Shown here piece after piece: positions 1 through 11,735 of a stretch of DNA of 44,580 nt. Origin of the DNA: Porogramme epimiltina (lineage: Eukaryota; Basidiomycota; Agaricomycetes; Polyporales; Polyporaceae); the NCBI GenBank assembly GCA_900155495.1, contig FTLJ01000186.1, positions 1 through 44,580 of the forward strand, in the 5' to 3' direction. Position 1 is the stretch's first letter. Each line of letters starts with the position of its first letter. The translations under genes were made by a program, and so were the position numbers. The notes beneath the pieces were generated by a model, which saw only the letters and a program-made list of their open reading frames with translations, made no database searches and was not told the DNA's origin.

Positions 1-423
1 GTTGGGGGATGGGAGGTTGGGGGATATTCACGTGTCAGAACTCTAAGTTGGGGCACTGGGGTTTGTGGTCACGTCATGTTCGGGAATGGGCGCGCTTGGG
101 GTCTACGGGATAGTCTAAGTGGCGTCGACTTGACTAGGTCCACGAGACAGTCAATTATACAGCTTACTAATATATGAGGTTTCACTTCCTTTAGGAGAGG
201 TACACTTTCCGTATGCACTGTATGACGCTTTTCCAGGACTGCCCTTTATCACAAGCTGAACCTTGAGAGGCTACGTAACGTACGTTAACATTGCGAAGCT
301 ACATAACGAGGGTAAATCTGCTGGCACTGATATCCTCGCCTCCTCTTCCTCCTTACATCTGTCCTCCATTACTCCCCCAGTCTTCCACATCCCATTAGTT
401 GAGCTCGGACTGTCACCCATACC
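1..423. repeat. Upstream region carrying a diverged duplicate of the SNF2-gene upstream region
   Basis: There is no gene in this stretch. A block at about 84-109 (GGGCGCGCTTGGGGTCTACG and its flanks) recurs with a few changes at about 2331-2355, and shorter matching pieces (GGTTGGGGGA, ACGTGTCAGGACT-like) lie in the same order before both copies. The two copies precede the small gene at 424 and the SNF2 gene at 2793. I infer an old local duplication of promoter-proximal DNA. No clear TATA box was found. Confidence 0.5.
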
Positions 424-1868
424 ATGGCCAACGCCGTATTTGACGGAGCGGCGGCTTTAACATCGCATTTTAGGAGACAATCCGAGGATTTGAAGAAAAG
501 CCACGACCAGGTTCTCCAGAACTTTAGCGAGGTCAAGGTGACCCTGAAGAACGCACGGGAGATTGGTGAAGGCCATCCACTCTGCGCGGACTGGGACAGC
601 TTGCGAGAGGTACGCTTTCCTTTCATCAGCTCCTAGACTGTGATTGCGAGGATGACGGATGGGATTGACAGGAATATCGTCGAATGTACCGGAAGATACA
701 GGATACCGCAACGAAGTGCTCATCTCTCCTAGCTCGTGAGACTCCTTTACTTTGCTACGTTGGTACTTGGTGTTTACAGAGGATGACCTTGTAATGCGGC
801 GCAGATTTTGCAAACGTCGTCGTACCGCTAACGCAACCTAACAGCCGAGCGTCCCGAAACCAAAAGACGGTGTTGATAGACGAGTTCATCTCGGTACGTC
901 GATAGGAGCCTCACGGGCTATAAGCAGCTGCTAACCCGAGTATATTCAGGTGATGACTGCGATCATGGAATCCGCGCAGAGAAGCACGGACGACTTCAGC
1001 AAGCTGGCGAAGAAGATCCACGAGGACTTCCCGTACAGGGTAGAGAAGGCGATAAACCAATTCAAACCGCCGTTCTGGTCTTTCATGAACCTGTTCTCAA
1101 TCGTAACATGGGGCGCCAACACTGTCAAGGAGTACGTCAGCCCCAGCGTGATTTTGAACCCCTCTCCATTCCCTGCGCTTAATTTCGATTGGGGTGTTCA
1201 CTGATCCATATCCGTGTTACAGTGTGTGCGACCAAGTTGGGAAGGTTTGTCAAATGCTCTACCTACGCTCGAGGTTTTATTCATCATGGAGACCATTATA
1301 GATGTTGCAAGGCTTCGCCGAGTCGATTGGGGCCATATTCAATGGCCTCGTTGATCGGATTGACTCGATATCCTACGCGGGAATATGTAGTAAGTCGTTC
1401 GTAATGTCTTACCAAAGGTGCCCTCGCTTATATGGGGCATGCGCAGTCCAATTTAGGGTGAACATTCCCGCCATGTGTAGTAAGATATTCGCGTTTTGAT
1501 TACCCTCCGATTCTAACAATCTTGATCACGGTCAGATATGATCTATTCCAAAAAGCGTGACCCACCGCCAAAGTATCAAGCCCAGACTTTGAAGGTAGTG
1601 GATGTGGTAAAGATCACCGCAGGGAAGATATACGACGAGCTCCGCGTACACGAAACAGTATCGGAGTCTGTCAGGACTGTATGCTTGGGGCTTGTCGAGA
1701 ATGTGCAGCGCGCGAGAAGATATATCGCAGTGAGTTTCTCAACCTAAACGTGACATGCATGCCCTCGTGAATGACGCATTACATACCGCTGCATAGGGAA
1801 CTCTAGACGTCCCCAAGGAAGTGATCACGCGCACCATGGGAGCTGCTGGCTTAACTCTCCGCCACTGA
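424..1868 (+). CDS. Small intron-rich gene, helical protein of unknown function
   Basis: I do not recognise the family. Exons that join in frame are 424-609, (one or more possible small exons), 950-1131, 1223-1244, 1302-1389, 1536-1729 and 1797-1868. All have GT donors (GTACGC, GTACGT, GTTTGT, GTAAGT, GTGAGT) and AG acceptors. The last exon ends in TGA and would give roughly 245 residues or a little more. The product is rich in charged helices (for example DDFSKLAKKIHEDFPYRVEK) and has one hydrophobic aromatic patch (FWSFMNLFSIV). A small exon at 845-893 or near 685-755 is possible but was not resolved. The start at 424 has an A-rich context (ACCATGG). It could be an adaptor-like helical bundle, but nothing shows this directly. 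Confidence 0.55.
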
Positions 1869-2792
1869 AAGTGACGTTGAGCGGAACCTGTAATCTGTTG
1901 TCCTCGCCATGATGTAGTACATTTTTATCATGATCATTATACCTTCCCATATCACTTCACGAGATACATCCTTGTGGCCATTCCACATCCCGACTCCTCC
2001 AATGACATTCCATATCCATCATATGATATTTCGGTCGCTACCTGCAGCTATACTACGTGTTGTACTGGGGACAAGTCAAAAGCCGGCTCTCTACCAGTGT
2101 CTCTGTTTGAATCTACCCTATAACCAATTGTATACGGCGACGGAGATGCTGGCGGATCTGACGGAGGGCGGTTGGGGGAACAGAGGGTTGAGGACGCATC
2201 TACGTGCCAGGACTTTGCTTCAGGACATCCAGGTAACTGTACTTGTGAATGGGTAGAGTTGTAGTAATTGGCGGCGCGTGCACGCGTAGGCCCTCGGCGC
2301 GTGTGGGCGCGTTCAATTCCGGGAGCCCTGGATGGGTACGCTTGGAGTCTACGGGTCAAGTGGCATCGAGTTGGCTACTAAAAGGGTGACTTCCGTGTAT
2401 GCTAGTGGTCATCTTCCTCACAGCCCGCTCGCTCATTCGCATCGCTCTCGCTTTCTTTTGACACATCCGCCACTTCCTATCTGCTTGCGCTCAGAAATTA
2501 GAATGCAGTAGTATGCCCATACCCCCGCTGCCCCACCGTGCCCTGCGCAGCAACGGAGCGGGAGCTCTGAGCTTTCCCAATTCGCTGTGCGCACGTGCCT
2601 CAATGGGCCGCGACCGCTTTCGCCCAGGCTGCGTAGACTCTACTGGCCGCCTCGCTTGTCTCCACCACTACGGCTATAGACATTCCGTCGACTCCCCCCC
2701 CCGAACAGCATAGGCCTTCTTTGGCTGCTTCCGATCATACCTCCCATTCGCATCGGGTCTCCCGCCCCCGCTCCCCACCCGGGTGCGCACCT
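1869..2792. other. Intergenic region upstream of the SNF2 gene
   Basis: Contains the second copy of the duplicated upstream block (about 2165-2385) and GC-rich DNA with a CGCGTGCACGCG palindrome near 2275-2286. No coding region with credible splice structure was seen. Confidence 0.4.
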
Positions 2793-5700
2793 ATGGCTGC
2801 TGCCAGAAGTAAGAAGCGAACGCTCTCAGAATGCGAGCAAGACTTCGACGACTTCCGGAGAATAGAGGTCGGCGGAGACAGGGACCCGAGGTGTGCTCCT
2901 GGCGCACACCTCAATATGTGCCTTCTTTAAACCCGATTACTACCTTCGCAGGGTGGCCCAGTCTGTTTCACGAGGCTTAGAAAGCGCAGGACGTGGCCCC
3001 GTCATCGAAAAAGCTGTTGCATACCTTGGTATAAAAGAGTACGTCTTAGATTTAACTGCTTATGTATTTCTGGCTTGTCCCTCCTATCGGAAGATGAGTC
3101 GTCATAGAGTCTGCCCTTGAACGCGTCTCCGGTACGGGTCCTGAATACCGCAGAGCCATCTCTTATGCATGCCCCCTAGCGCCATCTACTCTTGCGGTTC
3201 TTGTGATCGGGGATGCGTTTCACTTTGTGTTCCGGGTTCGTATGGGCGGACAAAGTGCGCTAACGTTTCCGCAGCATCCACAGTTACATCCCTGGCATGA
3301 AAGTCAAGCTTCTACCCCATCAGCTGATTGGGGTTAGCTGGATGACAAGTCAAGAACGCAGGACGCATCACCTAGGTGGTATCTCGGCCGACGACATGGG
3401 TCTCGGAAAGACGGTGCAAATGATCGCTACCATGGTCATCAACCAGCCATCGGAGGTGGACGAGTATCATTCAACTTTGATCATCGTTCCACTTGCGCTG
3501 CTCTTGCAGTGGAAGGAAGAGCTCGAGGCCAAGACGGACAGAGTCTTTAATGTCCATATTCAACACGGCAAACACAGGATCAAGGACGCGAAGCTTCTTC
3601 AGGAGAAGGATGCCAGTTTATTTATTATCTAATACGTATGACCTATGGTCAGCTTACGCTCAACGACTCCCTCAGGTTGTGATCACAACGTACGACACCC
3701 TCAAATCAGATTTCAATATCCCTAGCGACCGCAAGGTCGAAGACTATCCCAACTGGGTTGAGACGCATGGGTGTGTACGGTTGCTTACACCTAATGTAAG
3801 CGGTGATATTGATGCCATGCTAGTGGTCCAATGTCCAATACGAAGTGGTATCGAGTTGTCTGCGACGAGGCCCAGAACATTCGTAATCGCTCTACGCGTT
3901 GCAGCATAACTGTCGCTTTGCTCCAGGCGAAGTACCGCTGGTGCCTCACCGGTACTCCCGTCATCAACACGCTGTTTGTGTCGTCTACGCAGCTCCTTAC
4001 ACACTGGCTGACGTTCGCCGACAGGGTTGATATTTACGGCTACCTTCGCTTCGGGCACTTCACTCCATATAAGTACGACACCCTTCCCTCTCTCAAATGG
4101 CTTTGAAACACTGACGAATGTCGTGTAGTGACTGGGAACACTTCAATTGCTTAATCGCAAAGGTGCAGGTGAAGGACGCGCCTATGGCGGGTGAGTGTTA
4201 ATCCATCACACGCACCTCTACTACATACCGCGTAACGTTTTAGGTAGGCGTGCTCGAGGAATGTTGAAACCTATTCTCCTCCGGCGTACGAAGAACGGCA
4301 AACTAGTGGGTCACCCTATGCTTCACCACAAGATATAGGTGGCTCACCGGCACTGCAGGAGAACGGTGAACCCATTCTCCCCCTTCGACAGAAGGAGGAG
4401 GAGCTAGTTTACTTGGAGTTCTCTGAAGATGAGCGCAAAGTACATAAACAATATTGTTGCCGGTGGATTCTGACGTCGTTCTTTCCTTGTGTCAGGTGTA
4501 TGACGCGGCCGAGAAGTATGCCCAGAACCAGCTCAACCGTTTCATCGAGAGCAAATCTCTGAAGTGAGCTCCTCGCTAAAGTCCCCCGTTCACATTGATG
4601 TTAACATATCCGCTGCAGACCACAGAACGTTTTGATTATGATCCTCCGCTTGCGCCAGATCGCTACCTACCCCTACCTCGTGCGCATCGATATGATATAA
4701 GGTTCGTATAGGTGCTGACTACATGGCCACCAGTATGGCGCGGATGGGTTTAGGCACCTTTATGCGCTCATGGACCCAGATGCGGAGATGGAGGAAGAGG
4801 AGCCCTTGTGCTCCAGGTGTGGTGGTGGTAGGTTTACCGTGTCCTTCTGCTCGCTAGCCCCAAGGCGATGTCCTGATCTCTCTCGGTAGACTGCATGGAG
4901 CACCTGTCCAATTCTGCCATCGAGTATAATGATGGCTTGTGAGTCATCCTTTCCACGTGTTTATAAAGCAGTGGTAGAGTATTTACTGCATTTTTCATCT
5001 GCAGGTACAACGATGGCGACCAAGAGAGCTTCTGCATCGAGGGGTCTGGGAACGTAGCCGCCAAATGCCTCCGTCCCTGTGCGTAACGCTCAGTTTATTT
5101 CACGAAACGTCCGAGGTTACTGATCACGCGCGCTGACAGGCATGAGGTGCCAGAAGATGCAGAATCTGCGTCCCAACTCCGTATTTGTCCCAGACGCATT
5201 CACGGAGCCCCATGAAGAGGTCCGTGAAGCCCAGAAGCTTGAGCCGGCTTGGGCGCCCAAGCAAGCCCCTTCTTTGCTGCGCCCCGTGAAGGCGGAAGAC
5301 AGCGATGATGACTGCGACTATGACATGGGCTCCAATTCAGACTCTGGCTTAGATCCGGACCCCAAGGGACTCAGGGGGAGCGCTAAGACGTGGGCGAAGG
5401 GCAAAGACAAGTGCAACCAGAAGAAGGAGGACTCGATGCCGCCCACGCTCGACACGTGGAAGCAAAACGGGAACAGCATCAAGCTGAGCGTGAAGATGGA
5501 GCAGATGGTTGCGTACATCAAGGAGTGGGAGGCGAAGGGGGACAAGACAATCGTGTTCTCCCAGTGTGAGTCCGCACTTCGGCTCGTCTTGTGCGGGTCT
5601 TCGTTGGGGTACTGATTGGGGCGCCGCAGGGACTTCGATGTTCGACGTGTGCGAGAAGATCTTCGCGCAACACAACATTCGGAGCCTGCGCTTTGACGGC

Positions 5701-6352
5701 AAGATGAGCCACGAGGCGCGCGAATCATGCTTGTCCAACTTCAAGCAATCTGATGGCGAGCCCAAGGTCATGCTTGTCAGGTTCGTCCCCCTTCGCCCGT
5801 GGGTCAGTGCATCCTCCTATTGACGCCTCTTGCGCAGTACCAAGTGCGGTGGTGTCGGTTTGAACCTCGTTGCTGCAAACCGTGTCATCAAGTGAGTGTT
5901 TCATGCCTAGGGAATGCTATCCAGCCTGCCGACGTCACGATAGCCTCGACTTGTCCTGGAACTATGCTGTGGAGTCCCAGGCGTACGATCGCGTTCACCG
6001 TTTCGGCCAAAAGAAGGTTGTCGTCGTGAAGCGCCTGGTTGTGCGCAACACGATCGAGGAGCGGTGAGCTTCGTGGCTTCCTCTATGCCGCATGAGGCGG
6101 GATGCTTATTCGTTTCGGTGCTCGACAGCATGCTTAAGCTGCAGGACACTAAGATGGTACTTGCCGAAGCTGCGCTCGGCGAAGGGAAAGGCACTCGCCT
6201 CCTGGGTCTCGGCGTGGAGGAAATCAAGGATGTGCGTCCTGCCTCCCTCCCTGTGTGTCAATCCTACCTGAAGTGTTAAATTTCAGCTGCTCGGCATGCC
6301 TCGGGTAAACGATAGCCGTGATGACGGCCGCGCCCCCGGTCAGAGCCAGTAG
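2793..6352 (+). CDS. SNF2-family DNA-dependent ATPase / helicase-like protein
   Basis: A chromatin-remodelling or DNA-repair type ATPase, expected in the nucleus. The core is clear: motif I as DDMGLGKT near 3388-3413, LIIVPLALLLQW near 3480, a DEAQ box at 3864-3875, LTGTPVINTL near 3947-3975, then lobe 2 with KTIVFSQ near 5542, SLRFDGKMSH near 5685, TKCGGVGLNL near 5840 and YDRVHRFGQKK near 5983-6015. The gene has about 16 short introns; several were checked for phase, e.g. the join NGKL/ENGEP around 4305-4361. The final exon after TTTCAG near 6287 runs to TAG at 6352. Between the lobes are cysteine pairs (CSRCGG near 4811, CMRCQKM near 5140) and an acidic stretch at 5295-5340, in the position where Rad5/Rad16-type proteins carry a RING finger. 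The N-terminal exons before 3275 (ATG at 2793) do not all join in phase in my reading, so the start is uncertain. The ATPase assignment is firm; the subfamily is not. Confidence 0.88.
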
Positions 6353-7994
6353 GGGTCATACATCCCGTGCTCCTGGGGGCTGCGCGCACATGCCGTCTAC
6401 ATATATTGGGGCCACAAGAATTTTGCGCAACTGTGCGCAGCTGTGCGCAAATGGCGTACGTCTGCGCACAGTTTTTCTTGTGGCCCCACAATGATGCGGG
6501 CCCGTGATTGAACGTGTCTTCGCGCCCCGGCGCAGGGGAGTGCAGTGCTCCATTTGCCTTTCCTACATTGTATCGTGTAGAATACCAACGTCTCCTTCGA
6601 ACGTCTCCTTCAAGTTACTTAATACTTACCTTCATTCGAATATTTTAACTCTTACTGGGGCCCGGAGTGCTCATTGTATGACTGTGGGTTCCGCTCGGAA
6701 AGTGGTAGTGAGGTGTGCTTAATGTGTCTTATATAATAGTTAGTATGTTCTTTCAATAGCCTACATCAAGGCACAAATCTTCTTTGATCCTGAGTTTGCA
6801 CTTCAAGTTGCCCCTACTCATATCTTCGGTTTTATATGCATCTAGTTGTCATGCAATCGAAGGAAAGAGTGGGTGACAGCGCTGAGGCACAAGCGCTGGA
6901 CTAATAAGACGCCCAACACTTGAGCCTAGCCTAGCGCTGGGGCAGTACTGATGGGGGTAATAAAGTTTGTTACCTGAGCTTATGTAATCATATGAAGAAA
7001 GTAAGCGGAATGTGAATTATATTCCCACGGGGTTTCCACACAAGCGCCCTCGCAAATGCTTCGTCGACGTCATTGAAAACGATTCTCTTCGTACCTCGTA
7101 ATAGTGAGGGGGATCTTCTTGTTTCATGTCCCCCTTACCGGCCGTGCGTCCTTAATTGGAAGCTCGGCACAGCTGAAACGACAACCGAGCGAAAACATGA
7201 AAAGGTATGGAACCCTCCTCGGATCCGGACGTCCAATGTCCAATGCCATTCGGCATCGCCATCCTAAAGATCAATGCTTCTACCGACTAGACCTATAGGG
7301 CATGTCGACAACCGGAGCCTCCTCAAGATCAACAAGTGGTCATCCACACGTAATGTACTTCGGCACCCGTTCTCGTCAGCAATGACGATATCATATCTGC
7401 GGTATCGCATCCGCCGCATCTTAGGCTGTGCCGGAAGATGTGTGTCGATGAAGTGTCCTTGTTCTCATTCAAGAGCGCTGCGCCATCTTGTCCTCATGAG
7501 CCATCCAGTTCACATGGATCCTTCCCTATGGGAAACCCCCACAGAACCACTTATTATGAGAAGGCTGAAGAGGCAACCGGAAGTAAGCAATGGCGAGTAA
7601 CATTCCGCGATAGTAAGTGTCCAAGGCTTCATGCATGAGCGCTCGCACTTGCAAACGGAGCTTTGTGAAAGACCACAGAACCGCTCTGAGCACCGCCCAT
7701 TACGCCACTCCGGCATCACAGGGCTCGGCGTCGACGGGCAGCAAGTCAATTTCCTAGTACTGTGTCCCAGACTCTCCGCCTGTTCCCGCTCCCGAAACCT
7801 GTACCTGGCTGGCTCACAATCTAGAGAACCCCGATGAGCAGCGATACAGAGTTCAAGATATCTCGAACTCGAAGGCCCTATATCAAAGATGTGGGTGTTG
7901 CGTTTGGTGACTTCGGACGACTTTGCTCATAAGTCGCCGTATCTACAGCTTCCCTTCGTCTGCGTCGCTTTCCCTCGAAGGCCCTCCTTACCCC
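6353..7994. other. Intergenic region without a recognised gene
   Basis: Holds a foldback just after the SNF2 stop (separate entry). Short open frames at 7073-7837 in several frames look like chance or badly decayed coding sequence. I found no conserved motif or splice pattern. Confidence 0.4.
6407..6488. repeat. 82-bp foldback (inverted repeat) after the SNF2 gene
   Basis: Perfect 14-bp inverted ends, TGGGGCCACAAGAA (6407-6420) and TTCTTGTGGCCCCA (6475-6488), enclose a second nested pair, CTGTGCGCAG (6431-6440) and CTGCGCACAG (6462-6471). It lies about 55 bp past the SNF2 stop codon, so it would be in the 3' UTR or terminator region. It may be a tiny MITE or a transcript hairpin. Confidence 0.75.
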
Positions 7995-10265
7995 ATGTCT
8001 GTGCCAGCAGCTACTGGCGCTCTTCCCCTTGGCACCGGCATCGTGTTGCCTTCCCTGGACAATTCTGTCGGGGCGCTCCTACTGGCAACTTTTTTGGGCC
8101 TTATGTGAGTGCCCGGTACTCCTACAGCTTTCTCGGTGGCTCACATGCGCATAGGCTATACGGACTTTCCCTTCACCAGACATATCGCTACTTTAAGTTG
8201 TACCACTCAGATGTCCGTTTATTGAAATGTGTTGTATGTTCATCATTCCAACTCTTCGTGAATCCATATCTCAAGTCATCTACCTCAGGTCTTCCTACTC
8301 TTGTCCGTGATCCAGTGGACACGTCACCCGCGCTCGTTACTAATACTATCGCTCCCCAGCGTCGCGAATACGTTCCATACTGTCATTTGCATACATTTCT
8401 GGTACGCCGGCATGATACTATCGAAGCTAATTACCTGTTAATCTGATTCTGATTCAGTTACCACTACTTGGTAACAAATTACTTCAACCCGCTGTCTCTT
8501 AAGATCGGCTCATGGTATGTTCCACTTACCGTACACGGGTCGACAATGTGATCAACGCATAGTTAGGTCTATTCGAGTGCGTGCTGCGGACTTCGTTGCC
8601 TACGAGAAGTGCTCATCGGTTCAACTCTCTTCATCGTCAGTGTACAATCCCAGTCTCGGTAAGCCCACATAATGAACCCTCATGCCGATTTGCTATTAAT
8701 AGCGTCTTCTGTCCAACTTTGGCCTGTCATAGACGGTGATGATAACCCTCGCTCAAGTGTAAGCCATCTACTTGGTTCTATCTGTCCCCAGTGCTCACTG
8801 TATTGCCCCAGGTTCTATACACGGAGGGTCTATTTGCGTGAGGGTATTCTCCTGTTGAGCCTCCTCCAGAATACGGCTCACTCTTGTCAGTCGGGTCGCG
8901 TTTTCGGTATATGGCGGTAGCTGCGGTACGTGTGCGCCACTATCCGACGTGCCAACGGCCCATGTGGCTGACGTCCACTCAGGTATTCTTCGTGACAGGT
9001 GGTGTCGGTGAGTGCTATCCTCCATCGAATCTACATCGGGGTAACCCAGTTCAACGTGTGTGTAGGGTTCGCAATTGGTAAGAGCCAGTGTTCATGGTGA
9101 ATGGCAAAGAGCTCATTCCCTTTTAGCTGCTTCTGCAGAAGGGTGATTCACCTCTCTTATAAGGATGGGCATATCTTAACATCGTCGACTCGCACAATGT
9201 GATAGCTTCATCCAGCTGACGTTCGACGACTACGAAAAGTTCGCAGTGAGTGGCTGTTATGGCTTAGCCTGTATAGGCTCTAATCCAGCTTCCACCAGTG
9301 GCTCACCTCAGCAGCTTTTGTGTTCTCTTCCTGTTGCGACTTTGTGGTGACGACAAGCCTCATCGTATTCCTCACACAAAGTCGCACAGGGTTCAAACAG
9401 TATGTGATCCTATTCTAGCACCCGTACATACTCATCTATTAATCCGCGTTACAAGAACTGACTCCGTTATCAACGTGCTTGTGGTATACACCATAAACAC
9501 CGGTATGTGTATTGGCGTGGATGTGTCGTAGCAGCGTAAACTTACCTTCGTAAATCGTTGCAAAGGCTTAGCAACCAGGTGATCTCATCCTCCACCCCCG
9601 CGTGACGAAAGAGCTAACGTCATCGTGTATAGCGCGTTGAGCCTGCTGTGCGTTATTTTCGTAAGTACTTAATGGTGTTGCATGCCACGATGTGAAATAC
9701 TAACGCGTTTGCCCATAGGCTCTAGCAGAACGCAAGAATTTGATTTATATTGCTCTTGGTGTACCCACCTCCAAGTGTAAGCGAGTCGATCTTGCTTGTA
9801 GCACTAATTTGCTCACAAAACCTACTATATAGCCTACGTGAATTCCATGCTCGCAGTGTCAGTCTCTTTATCTCAGTAGTATACTCCACGCTCACGTGAA
9901 ACGTTTTGGTGACAGGCTCAACTCCAGGAAAGACCTCTCCGAATCGCGGTCCGGAGCATTCAGTGGTTCATTCGGCATGGTGAGCACCGCGCCGAAGCCT
10001 CGCTGCGCGGTCATAGTCGGATCGAGCTCGACCATTCCCGTGAGCATCCTCTTTGCATGCGACTACCCCATCAGTCACTCGTTTTTCGTATGGGAACTCG
10101 CTAACATTCCCGCAGGGCGTCATTCATATCAAGGCCCCTCAGGTGTCATCTGATTCCACAGAAGTGGAGATGACACGAGCACCGCAGCAACATGCTGCGC
10201 CATGGTCCTCTGAGATGCTCCCCCTGAAGGACATGAGCACCGTGAGGGTGTGCGAGGCTGTATGA
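7995..10265 (+). CDS. DUF6534-type multi-pass membrane protein (paralog A)
   Basis: A multi-pass membrane protein of the basidiomycete DUF6534 type; function unknown. The opening exon reads VLPSLDNSVGALLLATFLGLM, then LYGLSLHQTYRYFKLY near 8155, FHTVICIHF near 8375, YHYLVTNYFNPLSL near 8461, FYTRRVY near 8812, VFFVTGGVGFAIG across 8982-9080, CCDFVVTTSLIVFLTQSRTG near 9338-9400, VLVVYTINTG near 9474-9501 and NSRKDLSESRSGAFSGSFGM near 9921-9978. Introns are short, several with CTAAT-type branch sites, e.g. before 8362. The segment around 8540-8800 is hard to splice and may hold decayed or very short exons. The final exon (about 10116-10265) encodes a polar tail ending in TGA. It is the only family member in the window on the + strand, and its tail lacks the motif shared by B-E. 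Confidence 0.78.
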
Positions 10266-11622
10266 ACAGCCTACTGTTGCTTGTTCCATTGGTCCACTGG
10301 ATGTGCACCTCCTCTAACTCAATCAACTTCTTCCAGACACATGAGTGTCCCGGACTCACCTACGGTCGCGCTTGATATCTGCTCTTATTCATTTACGTTC
10401 CTAAACTCACACTGTCTCCCGTGGCTCTGTCATCTCTACAGATAGAGCGACGCGGTTCCGAGATGTAGTCCGATAAAAGTGGCACCGTATGCTGCGCTCC
10501 ATGGCACTGTGCGGTAAAGGTTGGACTTCATGATCAAAGCTTAGACGTGGGGTTCCAACCACACGCTGGTGGAATGGACCTGCCCCGCACAATGTTTACT
10601 TCGACCATCGAAGGGTATTGGAAGCATCCAAGCGACGTTGACTCTGTTCTCCAATACACAGTCATAGGGTCGGCGCTGAAACAGCCTGTCGGCATGTCCA
10701 ATACACGCGGACGCCGCAGCGGATACGGCTTCGGATCGTCGGACCTAATTCGCTTGATGACCAACTACTCGATGCTGCGAAGAAGGGCCCATCGATGGAG
10801 CGAGGAACTATCGCCCTCTTCGCTTGAGATTCAACGGGAGCCTGTAGCGACATGAACTAATGTGTCGCTGGTCGGATCTACCTGCAATTCGTTTGGCATG
10901 GGAGCTGATATCGCTTGCTCGGAGAATGACACGGAACGCCTCCGTTCCGAAATAGAAAAGAGCAGTAGATACACCTTCCAGATAGTCCCTTCATACTCAG
11001 ATACCTGAGGATGTACCTCGGTACATGGGGCTCAGGGGTCCGACGCGTTTCAGGGCAAGGAACCGTAAGGAGGCGGAGGGTAATTAAGGGAGATATGCCT
11101 GTTGTGGCGCACCCGCAGCAGCGGTGGCAAGGACCACAGCAACATGAGGATGCGTTGCGGTACTGAGCGGACTTTAATGTGGCCCACAAACCACCACAAT
11201 CCGCGGAAACGTGCCTTCTGTGCGTACTACAGAATGCTTCCCTAGCACCGAGGGAGTGCCACGTGCCATAGGGACAGGGTGTTTGGGAGCCAGAGGCGCC
11301 GAACCAAGCCCTGCGCGTGCGCTGCCTCTAGCCGTGCAGGGTTGAACATGTCTCGGTGTCATGGGCCGAGGTAGTGCAAGTTGGTCTACCCGCACTGGTC
11401 TTTGTGTGCGTTCATCAGTCACTAGACACGGTTTTAGAACTGGAAGATGTACGGTAAGCATGCCGGAGCGGGGCGGCTTATCTAAGGCGCACTATCTGCA
11501 TGTGGCACGCGGTGTCCGGGGTCCACAGGGACGTCACTCCGCGTCGCGGGATCATTTTCTGAACTCGCAGACTCAGCACCGTACATCGACCTCGCGCGTT
11601 CAGAACACAAAGACTACACTCG

Positions 11623-11629
11623 TATATAT
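11623..11629 (+). promoter_or_regulatory. Candidate TATA box of the alpha/beta hydrolase gene
   Basis: TATATAT lies about 107 bp before the main ATG and about 23 bp before the upstream ATG at 11652. If used, transcription would begin near 11650-11660. Confidence 0.4.
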
Positions 11630-11651
11630 CCCTGCGCCTCGACCATCAATC

Positions 11652-11729
11652 ATGGCATCTGCGCACTTCTCTGTCCTCAGGTCTCCGGCCACCTCTTCCC
11701 CTTCTCATCACCTCTTTTCGAAATCTTAG
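11652..11729 (+). promoter_or_regulatory. Upstream ORF (25 codons) before the hydrolase
   Basis: A complete short reading frame (ATG GCA TCT ... TAG) ends six bases before the main start codon at 11736. A 25-residue uORF this close to the start could reduce translation of the main frame, unless transcription begins downstream of its ATG. Confidence 0.45.
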
Positions 11730-11735
11730 CCTACC

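Larger units (their letters stand above)
10266..11735. other. Intergenic region, no gene recognised
   Basis: The longest open frames (10547-10855 +, 10878-11189 -, 11174-11461 -) match no family I know and lack splice or motif support. The last ~120 bp is the promoter and leader of the hydrolase gene. Confidence 0.35.

Noticed and set aside
7073..7837. Possible decayed gene in overlapping + frames
   Set aside because: No motif, no consistent frame and no splice pattern could be found.
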